Part shown: positions 1-8,368 of the stretch, in pieces
How the letters are laid out: the number at the start of each line of letters is the position of its first letter
Position numbering within the stretch: the first letter of the stretch is position 1
DNA from: Chelatococcus sambhunathii
GTDB taxonomy: Bacteria; Pseudomonadota; Alphaproteobacteria; Rhizobiales; Methylopilaceae
DNA length: 64,000 bases
Assembly: GCA_031316315.1 (NCBI GenBank)
Contig: JADBEO010000011.1
Coordinates: forward strand, 1 to 64,000
Reading direction: 5' to 3'
The notes under the pieces: model-generated
The model's database searches: none
What the model saw: only the letters and a program-made list of their open reading frames with translations
What the model was told of the DNA's origin: nothing
Position numbers and translations under genes: made by a program

Positions 1-30
1 GCGGTGGGGGCGGCGGCGACTAAGCCACTG

Positions 31-1260
31 TCAGAACGCGGAAATCCCCGTGATCGCCCGTCCCAGGATCAGCGCGTGAACATCCTCCGCGCCCTCATAG
101 GTGTTCACGGCTTCGAGGTTCTGGGCGACGCGCATGACGTCGAACGCGTCGGAGATCCCGTTGCCGCCCAGGATGTCGCGCGCCTCGCGGGCGATGGCGA
201 GCGCCTTTCGGCAGTTGTTGCGCTTGGCCAGCGAGATGGCCACCGGCGCCAACCTGTCCATGTCCATCAACCGCCCGGCGCGCAAAGCGAGGCCGAGGCC
301 GAGCGCGATCTCGGTCTGCATGTCGGCGAGCTTCTTCTGCACGAGCTGCGTCGCGGCGAGCGGCCGCCCGAACTGCTTTCGGTCGAGCGCATAGGCGCGC
401 GCGGCGTGGAAGCAGAACTCGGCCGCGCCCATCGCGCCCCAGGCGATGCCGTAGCGCGCGCGGTTGAGGCAGCCGAACGGCCCCTTCAGACTGGAGACGT
501 TCGGCAGCAGCGCGTCCTCGCCGACCTCGACGCCCTCCATGACGATCTCCCCGGTCGGAGACGCCCGCAGCGACAGCTTGCCTTCGATCCTCGGCGTCGA
601 CAGCCCCTTCGCCCCGCGCTCCAGCACGAAGCCGCGCACCGCGCCGTCATGCGCTTCCGACCGCGCCCAGACGACGAACAGGTCCGCGACCGGCGCGTTG
701 GAGATCCACGTCTTGGTCCCCGTCAGCCGAAAGCCGCCCGACGTCCGCTCGGCGCGGGTCCGCATGCCGGAGGGGTCGGAGCCGGCCCCGGGCTCGGTCA
801 GCCCGAACGCGCCGACAAGCTCGCCTGAGGCCAGCCCCGGCAGCCAGCGCCGCCTCTGCTCCTCGTCGCCATAGGCGAAGATCGGGTGCATCACGAGCGA
901 GGACTGGACGCTCATCGCCGAACGGTAGCCGGAATCGACCCGTTCGATCTCGCGGGCGGCGAGCCCGTAGGCGACATAGCCGAGTCCCGCCCCGCCATAG
1001 GCCTCCGGCAGCGTTGCCCCGAACAGGCCGAGCGCGCCCATGCCCGTCATCACCGCGCGGTCGAAGGTTTCGGCGCGGTAGGCCTCGCGGATGCGGGGAC
1101 GGAGCTCGGTCTCGGCGAAGCCGCGCGCCGTGTCGCGCGTCATCCGCTCCTCCTCGGAGAGCTCGCTTTCGAGGTCGAGCGGATCGGCCCAGTCGAAGGC
1201 CGCCTCGTGCTGCTTCTGGCCTTGAGTCACGCCGAACTCCGGATGCGGATCGAGAGGCAT
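31..1260 (-). CDS. gcdH: Glutaryl-CoA dehydrogenase-like acyl-CoA dehydrogenase
   Basis: A 409-residue flavoprotein of the acyl-CoA dehydrogenase family, expected to oxidise and decarboxylate glutaryl-CoA to crotonyl-CoA in lysine, tryptophan and aromatic catabolism. Visible landmarks are the FAD/substrate motif [14 protein letters not shown], the block TKTWISNAP, and [21 protein letters not shown] near the C-terminal helical domain. The C-terminal [20 protein letters not shown] carries the expected catalytic base (Glu389). The segment [17 protein letters not shown] has the Arg that in this family binds the distal carboxylate, which favours glutaryl-CoA over simple acyl-CoA substrates. The length is normal and the product looks cytoplasmic. 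It is transcribed away from the glycosyltransferase gene. No glutarate-pathway neighbours are visible, so the substrate is a family inference. Confidence 0.9.
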   Translation of the reverse strand: MPLDPHPEFGVTQGQKQHEAAFDWADPLDLESELSEEERMTRDTARGFAETELRPRIREAYRAETFDRAVMTGMGALGLFGATLPEAYGGAGLGYVAYGLAAREIERVDSGYRSAMSVQSSLVMHPIFAYGDEEQRRRWLPGLASGELVGAFGLTEPGAGSDPSGMRTRAERTSGGFRLTGTKTWISNAPVADLFVVWARSEAHDGAVRGFVLERGAKGLSTPRIEGKLSLRASPTGEIVMEGVEVGEDALLPNVSSLKGPFGCLNRARYGIAWGAMGAAEFCFHAARAYALDRKQFGRPLAATQLVQKKLADMQTEIALGLGLALRAGRLMDMDRLAPVAISLAKRNNCRKALAIAREARDILGGNGISDAFDVMRVAQNLEAVNTYEGAEDVHALILGRAITGISAF

Positions 1261-1369
1261 ATCGGGCGCGCGTCCGCCCCGGAAAGCCGGCGACGCTTCC
1301 CGGAGCGCGCGGCTGCGTGCTAGGTCGCCGGACCCGCCTCGCTATCCGACCCGGAATTCTTCATCTCCG

Positions 1370-2629
1370 ATGCCGCGCACGGTCCTCGACGTCACCCGGT
1401 TGCTCACCCGCGCGAGCTACGAGGTCGCGACCGGGGTGGACCGCGTCGAGATGGCGTACGCCCGGCGCGCGCTCGCCATGCCGGCCGAGCGCGTCGGCTT
1501 CGCCGCCGTCGTCGGCCAGCGGTCCGTCCCGCTCGAGGCGGACGCGGTGCGCAGCTTCATCGAGGCGCTCGACGCCAAGTGGCGCGGCGTCGCCGGCGAC
1601 GACGCCGCGGCGCGGCGTCTTGCGTTGCGACTCGGGGCGCAGCCGCCTGCGGGACGGCCGGACGCGGAAGCGCCGAGGCGCCACGTCCGTAGGCTCGCGC
1701 TCAGCCTGAAAGCGGCGGCCGCGGGCGCCTATCTGCGCAGCCCGGTCGAACCGGGCGACGCCTATGTCCACGTCTCCCACATCCGGCTCGACCGCCCGAA
1801 GGCGTTCCACCGGCTCGCCGCGCAGGGCGCGCGCCTCGCGATCATGGCGCACGACCTGATCCCGATCCGCTTTCCGGAATACGCCCGGCCGGGCGAGGAC
1901 GAACGCCACCGTCGCCGCATGACGACGGCGATCGAGACAGCCTCGACCGTGATCGCCAATTCGGCCGAGACGGCGCGCGATTTTCTGGCCTTCGCGGCGG
2001 AACAGAAGCTGCCCGCGCCGCCGGTGATCCCCGCTTTGCTTGGTCTGGAACCCGGCTTCGCCCCTGACGCGCCGGCGCTTCAGGCGGCCCGCCCCTATTT
2101 CTTGACTCTTGGGACGATCGAGCCGCGCAAGAACCACCTCCTCCTGCTGCACCTTTGGCGTCGCCTCGCGGAGCGCATGGGCGAGGAGACGCCGGCGCTC
2201 GTCATCGTCGGTCGGCGCGGCTGGGAGAACGAGATGGTGGTCGACCTGCTGGAGCGGTCGCCGTCGATACGGCGGCATGTCGTCGAGGCGAACGATCTTT
2301 CGGACGTGGCGCTCACCGCGCTGATCAAGGGCGCGCGCGCCCTGCTCTTTCCGAGCTTCTCGGAAGGCTACGGCCTGCCGCTGGCCGAGGCGCTGTCCCT
2401 CGGCTCCCCGGCGCTTGCGTCCGACCTCGCGGCATTCCGCGAGATCGCGGGCGACAGGATCGACTATCTCGACCCGCTCGACGCGCCCGGCTGGGAGCGC
2501 GCGGTACTGGACTACGCCTCGGCGACGTCGACGGCCCGCGCGGACGCCCTCGCCCGCCTGGCAGGCTTCGCGGCGCCTACATGGGAGGAGCATTTCCGCA
2601 TGGTGCGCGACGCGACCGGGCTGGACTGA
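1370..2629 (+). CDS. Glycosyltransferase family 1/4 (GT-B fold)
   Basis: A 419-residue GT-B glycosyltransferase of the GT4 type. The C-terminal half has the diagnostic features: FLTLGTIEPRKNH at the start of the nucleotide-sugar domain, ALVIVGRRGWEN, and the EX7E retaining motif in SFSEGYGLPLAEALSLG followed by SDLAAFREIAGD. The N-terminal half is the less conserved acceptor domain, with AIMAHDLIPIRFPEY. It probably transfers a hexose in assembly of a surface polysaccharide. The KpsE/KpsT-like export genes 1.5-4 kb away fit that, but the sugar and acceptor cannot be read from sequence. There is no membrane segment. A palindromic repeat pair lies just downstream between it and the convergent SDR gene. 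Confidence 0.88.
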   Translation: MPRTVLDVTRLLTRASYEVATGVDRVEMAYARRALAMPAERVGFAAVVGQRSVPLEADAVRSFIEALDAKWRGVAGDDAAARRLALRLGAQPPAGRPDAEAPRRHVRRLALSLKAAAAGAYLRSPVEPGDAYVHVSHIRLDRPKAFHRLAAQGARLAIMAHDLIPIRFPEYARPGEDERHRRRMTTAIETASTVIANSAETARDFLAFAAEQKLPAPPVIPALLGLEPGFAPDAPALQAARPYFLTLGTIEPRKNHLLLLHLWRRLAERMGEETPALVIVGRRGWENEMVVDLLERSPSIRRHVVEANDLSDVALTALIKGARALLFPSFSEGYGLPLAEALSLGSPALASDLAAFREIAGDRIDYLDPLDAPGWERAVLDYASATSTARADALARLAGFAAPTWEEHFRMVRDATGLD

Positions 2630-2663
2630 AGCCCAGCCGATCTTGAACCCGCGACGCCTGCCG

Positions 2664-2813
2664 CCCCTTCTCCCGTTCACGGGAGAAGGTAAGGATGAGG
2701 GTCTGTGGCGCTGTGGCCGCAAGGAAAGATCGTCCGCTTGGGGAGCCCTCTTTCCTGAACCATCTACGCTGACGCCCCTCACCCTTACCCTCTCCCGCGC
2801 GCGGGAGAGGGGG
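2664..2813. repeat. Inverted pair of palindromic intergenic repeats
   Basis: Two copies of one repeat family face each other. Copy 1 (about 2664-2701) is a hairpin CTTCTCCCG-N4-CGGGAGAAG followed by a taaggatgaggg tail. Copy 2 (about 2775-2813) starts with the complementary tail cccctcaccctta and then a CTCTCCCG/CGGGAGAG hairpin. They lie between convergent genes (glycosyltransferase and SDR), so they could terminate transcription from both sides. No coding sequence is seen in 2630-2907. Confidence 0.75.
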
Positions 2814-2907
2814 ACGGAGACGTGTTGCTCTTTCCTTCGCCGTCGATGCGCGCCAAGCGCCTTCCGCCAGCCTGAGGCGGCTTCCGGAAGCACCGCAGCC
2901 GCGGCGC

Positions 2908-3651
2908 TCAGACCTGAGCAAAACCGCCGTCGACGAACAGCTCGGCGCCGTTCACGAAGCTCGAGGCGTCGGAGGCGAGGAACACCGCGACCTTGCCGGT
3001 CTCATCGGGATCGCCGATGCGCCCAAGCGGGATCTGGCCGGCGAAGTAGTCGAGCAAGCCCTCGGCCTTGTCCGCGATCTCGAGCAGAGCCGGCGTCCGG
3101 ATCGGCCCGGGGCTGAGCACGTTGATGCGGATCCCCTTGCCCTTGAGGTCCAGGACCCAGCTGCGCACGAAGTTGCGGATGGCCGCCTTCGTCCCGCTGT
3201 AGACGCTGAACGCCTCGGTCCCCATGATCGAGGTGGTGGAGCCGGTGACGATGATCGAGCCGCCCTTCTCCATCAGCGGCAGCGCCTTCTGCACCGTGAA
3301 CAACACGCCCTTCACGTTGATGGCGAAGGTCTTGTCGTAGTGCTCCTCGGTGATCTCGCCGAGCTTCATCAGGCTGCCGCCGCCGGCGTTCGCGACCAGC
3401 ACGTCGATGCGGCCATGCCGCTTGCCGACCTCCTCGTAGAGCGCGTCGAGGTCCGAGAGGACGGAGACATCCGCGCGGAACGCCGAGGCTTTGGGACCGA
3501 GTTCGGCGACCGCGGCGTCGAGTTCGGGCTGGCGGCGGCCGGTGATCACCACCGAGGCGCCCTCCTGGACGAAGCGCTTGGCGATCCCGAGCCCGATGCC
3601 GGTGCTGCCGCCGGTGACGACCGCGATCTTGCTGTCGAGCGAATTCTCCAT
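2908..3651 (-). CDS. SDR family oxidoreductase
   Basis: A 247-residue classical short-chain dehydrogenase/reductase. The N-terminal Rossmann motif is TGGSTGIGLGIAKRF, NAGGGS follows the fourth strand, and the catalytic Tyr/Lys are in the YSGTK motif with an upstream Ser in VTGSTTS. The C-terminus ends with the usual FVNGAELFVDGG. The start at 3651 is chosen because it follows a GGAAAGGG ribosome site and places the Rossmann motif at the usual distance. An upstream in-frame extension to 3789 would run through the putative operator region. It is NAD(P)-dependent and the substrate is unknown. The neighbouring TetR remnant suggests it was once, or still is, controlled by a TetR repressor. Confidence 0.9.
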   Translation of the reverse strand: MENSLDSKIAVVTGGSTGIGLGIAKRFVQEGASVVITGRRQPELDAAVAELGPKASAFRADVSVLSDLDALYEEVGKRHGRIDVLVANAGGGSLMKLGEITEEHYDKTFAINVKGVLFTVQKALPLMEKGGSIIVTGSTTSIMGTEAFSVYSGTKAAIRNFVRSWVLDLKGKGIRINVLSPGPIRTPALLEIADKAEGLLDYFAGQIPLGRIGDPDETGKVAVFLASDASSFVNGAELFVDGGFAQV

Positions 3652-3738
3652 TGCGTATCCCTTTCCATTGGGAAGCTGGACCGATCGCCGCCACAGCGCC
3701 GGTCGGAGCGTTGGTGAGCGGATCGACCAAGCCAATCC

Positions 3739-3763
3739 ATACCGATCGATATAATACCGATCG
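3739..3763. promoter_or_regulatory. Putative TetR-type operator (direct repeat ataccgatcg)
   Basis: The decamer ataccgatcg occurs at 3739-3748 and again at 3754-3763, a 15-bp period, in the gap between the SDR gene and the TetR remnant. Each contains the palindrome CGATCG. The position upstream of the SDR start is right for a repressor site. Assignment to TetR rests only on the adjacent remnant. Confidence 0.4.
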
Positions 3764-3820
3764 TTACGATTTACTGCGCGCGCGGTCAACGATCGCTACA
3801 GAAAGCCGGATCGCGGAGCC

Positions 3821-4048
3821 GTGGGTCCGACGCTGACGACGCGCTCTCGCCGGCTCGCAGGGCGGTTCGCGCACGCAAGCGACCAAGGGGATCCGCAATC
3901 CGACGCGGACCCGGCCGCGCTGGCGAGGCTGGTCATGACCCTCTCGCAAGGGATGGCGGTCCAGGCCAAGGCCGGCGCGACCCGCGATCAGCTGTTCGAT
4001 GTGGCGGAGCTGGCGCTCGCCGGATGGCCGACCGGGTCTGCGGGCTGA
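3821..4048 (+). pseudogene. Truncated TetR-family regulator (C-terminal remnant)
   Basis: The 75-codon reading frame encodes DADPAALARLVMTLSQGMAV, AKAGATRDQLFDVAELAL and a final GWP. This matches the last helices of TetR-family repressors, where the domain ends in GMAVQA...AL..WP. The N-terminal helix-turn-helix domain (about 120 residues) is absent: only about 170 bases separate this fragment from the divergent SDR start and none of them encode it. The product could not bind DNA as a normal TetR. It is most simply the relic of the regulator of the neighbouring SDR. I judged it from wording of the C-terminal domain only. Confidence 0.6.
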
Positions 4049-4129
4049 TCGAGCAAGCCGAAGACCTCAAAGCGTCGAACGCCCGCTCGCGATCGACGCT
4101 CCAAGGCCGGCGCCCTCACGCCGCAGGCG

Positions 4130-5491
4130 TCACGCCGTGTGGTCGCGGATGCCGTAGAAGATCAGCACGCCGAGCGCCCAGGCGAGCGCCGAGCAGAGCA
4201 GAACCAGCATGATCATCTGCAGCCGCGCCGGATAGAGCGAGTCTTCCGGCAGATGCGGCTCGACGAAGGTCGCCAGATAGCGCGACTGCTGCTCGGCCCG
4301 CATGCGCGCCCCTTCGACCGCCGTCGTCGCCGCCGTGTAGGCGGCCTGGGCGATGTCGCGCTCGGTCTGCAGCGCCTCGAATTCTGCGAGGTTCGCGGAG
4401 ATGCGGGGATTGTTCTTGGAATCCTGCCCCGCCTGGGCGCCGATCTTCGCCTTCTCCTGCGCGATCTGCGAGCGGATGGCGTCTGCGCTCTGCCGCGCGA
4501 CGCGCAGCGACGGCGCGTCCTTGTTCAGGAAGGCGGACCGGCCCGCGATGTCGGCCTCGGCCTTGGCGAGATCGGCCTCGAGCGTCCCGATCAGGGTGCT
4601 CTTGGCGGTCGCGGCGGTCACCGGATCGGTCTCGCCCATGCGGTCGCGATATTCCTGGACGGCCTTGCGCGCGAACTTCAGCCGCAGCTCGGCGCGCGAC
4701 TGCTCCTGCTTGGCCAGCGCGATCGCGTCCTCGCGGGCGCGCTCGGAGAGCTTGTTGACCAGCTTCTCGCTCTCGCGGACGGTGTCGCGCGCGATCCGGA
4801 GCGCGTCCTCCGGCGTGAAGGCGCGCACCGTGAAGGTGATCACGCCCGAGGTCGGCTCGTAATAGACCCAGGCGACCGAGTTCCAGAACGTCGTCAGGTG
4901 CTCGATCGTGTCCTCGAAGTCGTAGGGCCGGTACCGGGCGACGAAGTCGGCCTTGTCGCTCGTGTAGACCTTCCTCAGGTCGATGCCGCGCTGCAGGTTT
5001 CCGACGAGCTGCGCGCTCTCGATGAACTGCGCGACGATGTAGCTGTCGCCCGAGGTCGAGGTCGACCCGCCGAGCCCGGTCAGCGCGCCGATCGCGTCGG
5101 TCGGCGACGGCGCGTCCTCGGGTCCGCGCACGGCGAAACGTGCTTCCGCGACATATTGCGGCGCCGCAATGAAGGCGTAGTAGATCGTGGCGAGAAGCGT
5201 CGGCAGCGCGATCGCGAGCAGCGCGGAGATGCGGATGTAGTTCGGCTTGCCGGCCGCCGCCGCCGGCTGCGCCGGAGCGATGACGGGCGCCTCGGCGTAG
5301 GTCGGCGCGAGCTGCCTACGGTTCGGCGCGTCGCGTCGCGGCAGCGGAACAACGGTGTTCGCCGGCCTCGGCGCGAGATCGCGCCCTGTGGCCGGAGCGA
5401 CCGCGCCGGCGCTGGCGTCGGCGGTCGCCGCGATGGCCGCCCGCCGGGCCCTGCGGGCTGCGCGGAGCTCGGCTTTTTCCTCGCGCGACAT
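4130..5491 (-). CDS. Capsule/polysaccharide export inner-membrane protein (KpsE/CtrB/WcbD-like)
   Basis: A polysaccharide co-polymerase of the KpsE type, 453 residues from the start at 5491. There is a basic, Ala-rich cytoplasmic N-terminus, a first membrane span (ISALLAIALPTLLATIYYAF), a periplasmic domain opening with PQYVAEARFAVRG, a long coiled-coil stretch rich in Lys/Glu/Arg, and a second span near the C-terminus (MIMLVLLCSALAWALGVLIF). I prefer 5491 (AAGGA about 10 bases upstream) over an in-frame start at 5632, which would overlap the KpsT-like gene by 83 bases. Together with that gene it should bridge the ABC exporter and the outer-membrane channel. No KpsM permease gene lies in the window. 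Confidence 0.85.
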   Translation of the reverse strand: MSREEKAELRAARRARRAAIAATADASAGAVAPATGRDLAPRPANTVVPLPRRDAPNRRQLAPTYAEAPVIAPAQPAAAAGKPNYIRISALLAIALPTLLATIYYAFIAAPQYVAEARFAVRGPEDAPSPTDAIGALTGLGGSTSTSGDSYIVAQFIESAQLVGNLQRGIDLRKVYTSDKADFVARYRPYDFEDTIEHLTTFWNSVAWVYYEPTSGVITFTVRAFTPEDALRIARDTVRESEKLVNKLSERAREDAIALAKQEQSRAELRLKFARKAVQEYRDRMGETDPVTAATAKSTLIGTLEADLAKAEADIAGRSAFLNKDAPSLRVARQSADAIRSQIAQEKAKIGAQAGQDSKNNPRISANLAEFEALQTERDIAQAAYTAATTAVEGARMRAEQQSRYLATFVEPHLPEDSLYPARLQMIMLVLLCSALAWALGVLIFYGIRDHTA

Positions 5492-5549
5492 TTCCGACCG
5501 GTCCTTCTGCGAGGTCCCGCCCTGCGCCCGCGACTGACTCGGATGTGAT

Positions 5550-6311
5550 TCAGACAGGCTCTTCAAGACCGTTCTGGCGCGCGCGCCGAGCTGCACGTCG
5601 GCGCCGCTTGTTCCCGCCGGATTGTCCGTCATCCTCGTTGCGAGCCTTGACTTGAGAGGGGTTCAGATTGGTGTAGGCCGCCGCCGCCTCTTCGAACCGA
5701 TCATAGAACGTCAGTTTCCCCTGGTCGAGGAGCAATCCCGCATCGCAAAACTCCGACAGGAACTTCGCGTTCGACGACGCCCAGACCAGCGAGGCGCGAC
5801 TGACGCGATCAGTGATCGCGGCGTGGATCGCGTCCTCCGTTCCGTCGAGAGCCTTCGGCAGCTTCTCGTCCACGAAGTACCAGTCGAACTGCAGCGATAA
5901 TGTCAGCCCGAGCTCGAGCGCGCGCCGGTCGACGCCGCTGTACTGGCGCATGGGGCGGCCGCGCACCGGACGCACGCCGCTCAGCATGCCGGCGATGCGC
6001 GTCATCTCGTCGGCGTCCACGCCGTAGATGCGGCCGAGGAAGCTGGCGTTCTGCCTGAGCGTCGCGGAGTTGTCGGTGAAGCCGGAATAGTCCAGGGGCC
6101 AGCAGGGCGTCCCGACGCGGCGCAGTACGCCTTTGTCGGGCTCCTCTATGCCCGACAGCATCCGTAGCACCATCGAGTTGTCGCTGGCCTCCGACCCGAG
6201 CAGCCCGATTCTTCGGCCGGACGGAATCGTCAGCGTCACCCCCGCCAGCGTGCATTCGTCCTGCGACGTGACGCGCTTTGGCCCCTTCCAGACGTCGATC
6301 AGCTCAAGCAT
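5550..6311 (-). CDS. KpsT-like ABC transporter ATP-binding subunit with degenerate ATPase motifs
   Basis: A 253-residue protein with the fold pattern of KpsT/CtrD polysaccharide-export ATPases (MLELIDVWKGPK..., LTIPSGRRIGLLG, MLSGIEEPDKGVLRR). The P-loop, which should read GxxGxGKS/T, reads GLLGSEASDNSM (residues 36-47), with Asn45 where the catalytic Lys belongs. The signature LSGG is YSGV (124-127) and the switch His is Ser in VWASSNAKF. The Walker B acidic pair VDE (147-149) is kept. It sits directly upstream of the KpsE-like gene, so its family membership is secure. ATP hydrolysis by this chain is doubtful. The basic C-terminal tail (KRRRRAARRARQ) is unusual. Confidence 0.8.
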   Translation of the reverse strand: MLELIDVWKGPKRVTSQDECTLAGVTLTIPSGRRIGLLGSEASDNSMVLRMLSGIEEPDKGVLRRVGTPCWPLDYSGFTDNSATLRQNASFLGRIYGVDADEMTRIAGMLSGVRPVRGRPMRQYSGVDRRALELGLTLSLQFDWYFVDEKLPKALDGTEDAIHAAITDRVSRASLVWASSNAKFLSEFCDAGLLLDQGKLTFYDRFEEAAAAYTNLNPSQVKARNEDDGQSGGNKRRRRAARRARQNGLEEPV

Positions 6312-6552
6312 GCGACACGCGGTCTAACGCCTTGTGAGTCCCGATCATCCAGATCGCCCGGCGTTCGCTCCCCCGGGAGGATCGAAGTTACAATATACAA
6401 ATTATGTAGAGAAATGGAGTCCTCGAACGTCCTGCACGGCTCGGCCTCGTCCCTCGGATCGCCGCATAGCGGGAAGCGCGACGTCGATCCGACGCACGCA
6501 TTCTCGACGTTCCGCAACAAGCCGGCAAGATCATGACGCCGGCCAAGGCCGG
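6312..6552 (-). promoter_or_regulatory. AT-rich leader of the polysaccharide export pair
   Basis: No gene is seen in these 241 bases. The segment 6385-6415 is markedly AT-rich for this genome and contains TATATT on the minus strand (6397-6392), which is suitable for a -10 region of the kpsT-like/kpsE-like transcript. No convincing -35 box was found. Confidence 0.35.
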
Positions 6553-6942
6553 TCACGCCCTCAGCCGTTTTCCGGTCGCCGCCGCGAGCGCGTCGGCGAC
6601 GGCCGCCCGGATCTGGTCGAGGGAGAACGGCTTGGTGACGACGTCGTGGATCAGCGCCTGCAGATCGGCCGCGCGCTCGCGCTGATCGGCGTACCCCGTC
6701 ATGAGCAGGATCGTGAGGCCCGGAAAATCGCGGGCGGTCGCGAGAGCGAGCGCGATGCCGTCCATCATCGGCATGCGGATGTCCGTCAGCAGCAGATCGA
6801 AGGCGCCGTCCTGCGCCGTCAGCGCATCGAGGCCCTCCGCGCCGTCGACGGCCGTCGTGACCGCGTGCCCGTCCAGCTCCAGCGCCCGTTTCACGAAGGC
6901 GCGGACGGCGTCGTCGTCGTCGCACAGCAGGATGCGCGCCAT
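6553..6942 (-). CDS. cpdR: CpdR-type single-domain response regulator
   Basis: A 129-residue stand-alone receiver domain: acidic pocket CDDDDAV, phospho-acceptor Asp in LLLTDIRMP, switch Thr in LLMTGYADQRERA, and Lys in VVTKPFS. The wording closely follows Caulobacter CpdR (FVKRALELDGHAVTTAVDGAEGL, MMDGIALALATARDFPGLTILLMTGYADQ). CpdR, when unphosphorylated, directs ClpXP to degrade cell-cycle proteins including CtrA, and it is phosphorylated through CckA-ChpT. It is the last gene of an apparent operon with hpt (12-base gap) and the zinc-ribbon gene. Assignment to CpdR rather than another single receiver rests on remembered similarity. Confidence 0.85.
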   Translation of the reverse strand: MARILLCDDDDAVRAFVKRALELDGHAVTTAVDGAEGLDALTAQDGAFDLLLTDIRMPMMDGIALALATARDFPGLTILLMTGYADQRERAADLQALIHDVVTKPFSLDQIRAAVADALAAATGKRLRA

Positions 6943-6954
6943 CGCTCGGCCTCC

Positions 6955-7497
6955 TCAGCTCTCCGAAGGATCGACCTCGACCACGCCCACGAAGGGCAAT
7001 TCGCGGTAGGCGTGGGCGACGTCCATGCCGTAGCCGACGACGAACAGGTCCGGGCACTCGAATCCGACCAGATCGGCCTCGATCCGGACGGCCCGCTTGT
7101 TCGGCTTCTCGAGCAGCACGCAGGTCAGCACGCGCCGGGCGCCGCGCGCGGCGAGCAGGTCCTTCGCGAAGGCGAGCGTGCGGCCCGACTCGAGGATGTC
7201 GTCGACCAGCAGGACGTCGCGGCCGGCGACGTCGCTGTCGATGTCATGGACGATCCGCACGGTCCCGGAGGAGACCGTGCTCTCCCGATAGCTCGACAGC
7301 GAGACGAACTCGACCTCGGGCGCGAGCCCCGCGGCGTGCAGGGCGCGAATCAGGTCCGCCGCGAAGACGAAGCTGCCCTTGAGCACCGCGATGACGAGCA
7401 GGCGCTCGCAGCCGAGCGCGACGATCTCGTTCGCGAGCTCGGCGTTGCGGGCGGCGATCGCCTCGGACGAGAACAGGACATTGACGCTCCGGCCCAT
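6955..7497 (-). CDS. hpt: Hypoxanthine phosphoribosyltransferase
   Basis: A 180-residue type I phosphoribosyltransferase for purine salvage (hypoxanthine/guanine plus PRPP to IMP/GMP). The PRPP-binding motif DVLLVDDILESGRTL is intact, preceded by VLKGSFVFAADLIRAL and followed by KRAVRIEADLVGFECPDLFVVGYGMD, the base-binding region. It is cytoplasmic and of normal length. It lies in a tight minus-strand operon: 20 bases after the zinc-ribbon gene and 12 before cpdR. Confidence 0.93.
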   Translation of the reverse strand: MGRSVNVLFSSEAIAARNAELANEIVALGCERLLVIAVLKGSFVFAADLIRALHAAGLAPEVEFVSLSSYRESTVSSGTVRIVHDIDSDVAGRDVLLVDDILESGRTLAFAKDLLAARGARRVLTCVLLEKPNKRAVRIEADLVGFECPDLFVVGYGMDVAHAYRELPFVGVVEVDPSES

Positions 7498-7517
7498 CGG
7501 CCCTCCTCAACCTCGCG

Positions 7518-8282
7518 TCAGCGGCCGGCGCGCGCCAGATCGGCGGGAGCGACGAACCGGACCGTCAACGCACGCCCCTCGGCCGGCGGCGACGCCAGGC
7601 GGGCGCGGAACGGGGCGCTCTCGCCCGGCGCCAGCCGGGCCCGCGACGCCACGGTGGTCCAGGCGTAAAGCTCCCGATCCCGCTCGCCGGTGATGGCGAG
7701 CCGGATCCGCGGGGTCTCGATAACGTCCCCGGAGACGTTCGTCACCACCCCCGACGCCAGCAGCAGAGGAACGCCCTCCTCGATGCGCTCGACCGAGCGC
7801 AGATCGGCGATGGCGAGGCCGCGGACGTTCACGGGCAGGCCGACGAAATCGAAGAGCGCGGCCAGCGAGGGCGCGGCGCGCACGACCGTGACGCGCTGAT
7901 CGATCAGCAGCCCGATGAGCACGACCCCGAGCGCCGCGACGATCGCGACCGGACGGATCTCCTTGAGGCGCGACGGGCGCCGCCGCTTCGGGGCGAGGGA
8001 AAGGCGGGAGAACAGCCCGATCGGCGAGGCCTTCCGGAGCGGAGCGGCGAGCTCCGGCGCGCCGGGTTCGACTGCGTCGATCGGGACGGCGTCGTCGAGG
8101 CCGTGGATCGGCTCCAGCGTGTCCGGCTCCAGCGAGACCAGGCCCAGCCCGGCGTCGGCCTCGACCACGTTCTCGGCGAACCACTCCGTCCTGCAGCGGG
8201 CGCAGCGGACCTTGCGGCCGGCGCCGAGCGTCTCGGGCGCGATCTGGTATGAGGCTTCGCAGAAGGGGCAGATGATCGTCAT
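7518..8282 (-). CDS. Zinc-ribbon (MJ0042-type) membrane protein
   Basis: A 254-residue protein beginning with an MJ0042-type zinc finger: CPFCEASYQI...KVRCARCRTEW supplies two CxxC pairs. An acidic/Pro-rich linker follows, then one membrane span (VAIVAALGVVLIGLLI), then an extracytoplasmic domain of DUF3426 type ending in PAEGRALTVRFVAP. The start at 8282 puts the finger at the N-terminus as in the family, and an upstream in-frame extension has no support. The function is unknown. It is the first gene of the operon with hpt and cpdR and is divergent from ftsE. Confidence 0.8.
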   Translation of the reverse strand: MTIICPFCEASYQIAPETLGAGRKVRCARCRTEWFAENVVEADAGLGLVSLEPDTLEPIHGLDDAVPIDAVEPGAPELAAPLRKASPIGLFSRLSLAPKRRRPSRLKEIRPVAIVAALGVVLIGLLIDQRVTVVRAAPSLAALFDFVGLPVNVRGLAIADLRSVERIEEGVPLLLASGVVTNVSGDVIETPRIRLAITGERDRELYAWTTVASRARLAPGESAPFRARLASPPAEGRALTVRFVAPADLARAGR

Positions 8283-8368
8283 GGCGTCCCGTGGACCGAG
8301 GGCGCGGCCTCCGCTACAGCCATAAGACGCCGGTCGCCGTCGGCCCGAAACACCACGCCATCTTATCG

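Noticed and set aside
1361-2893. Long minus-strand reading frame opposite the glycosyltransferase
   Set aside because: Arg/Gly-rich translation without any domain, antisense to a gene with a clear GT4 motif set. Typical GC-rich shadow.
4139-5548. Long plus-strand frame opposite the KpsE-like gene
   Set aside because: Low-complexity Arg/Leu/Gly translation; the minus strand has coherent membrane spans and family motifs.
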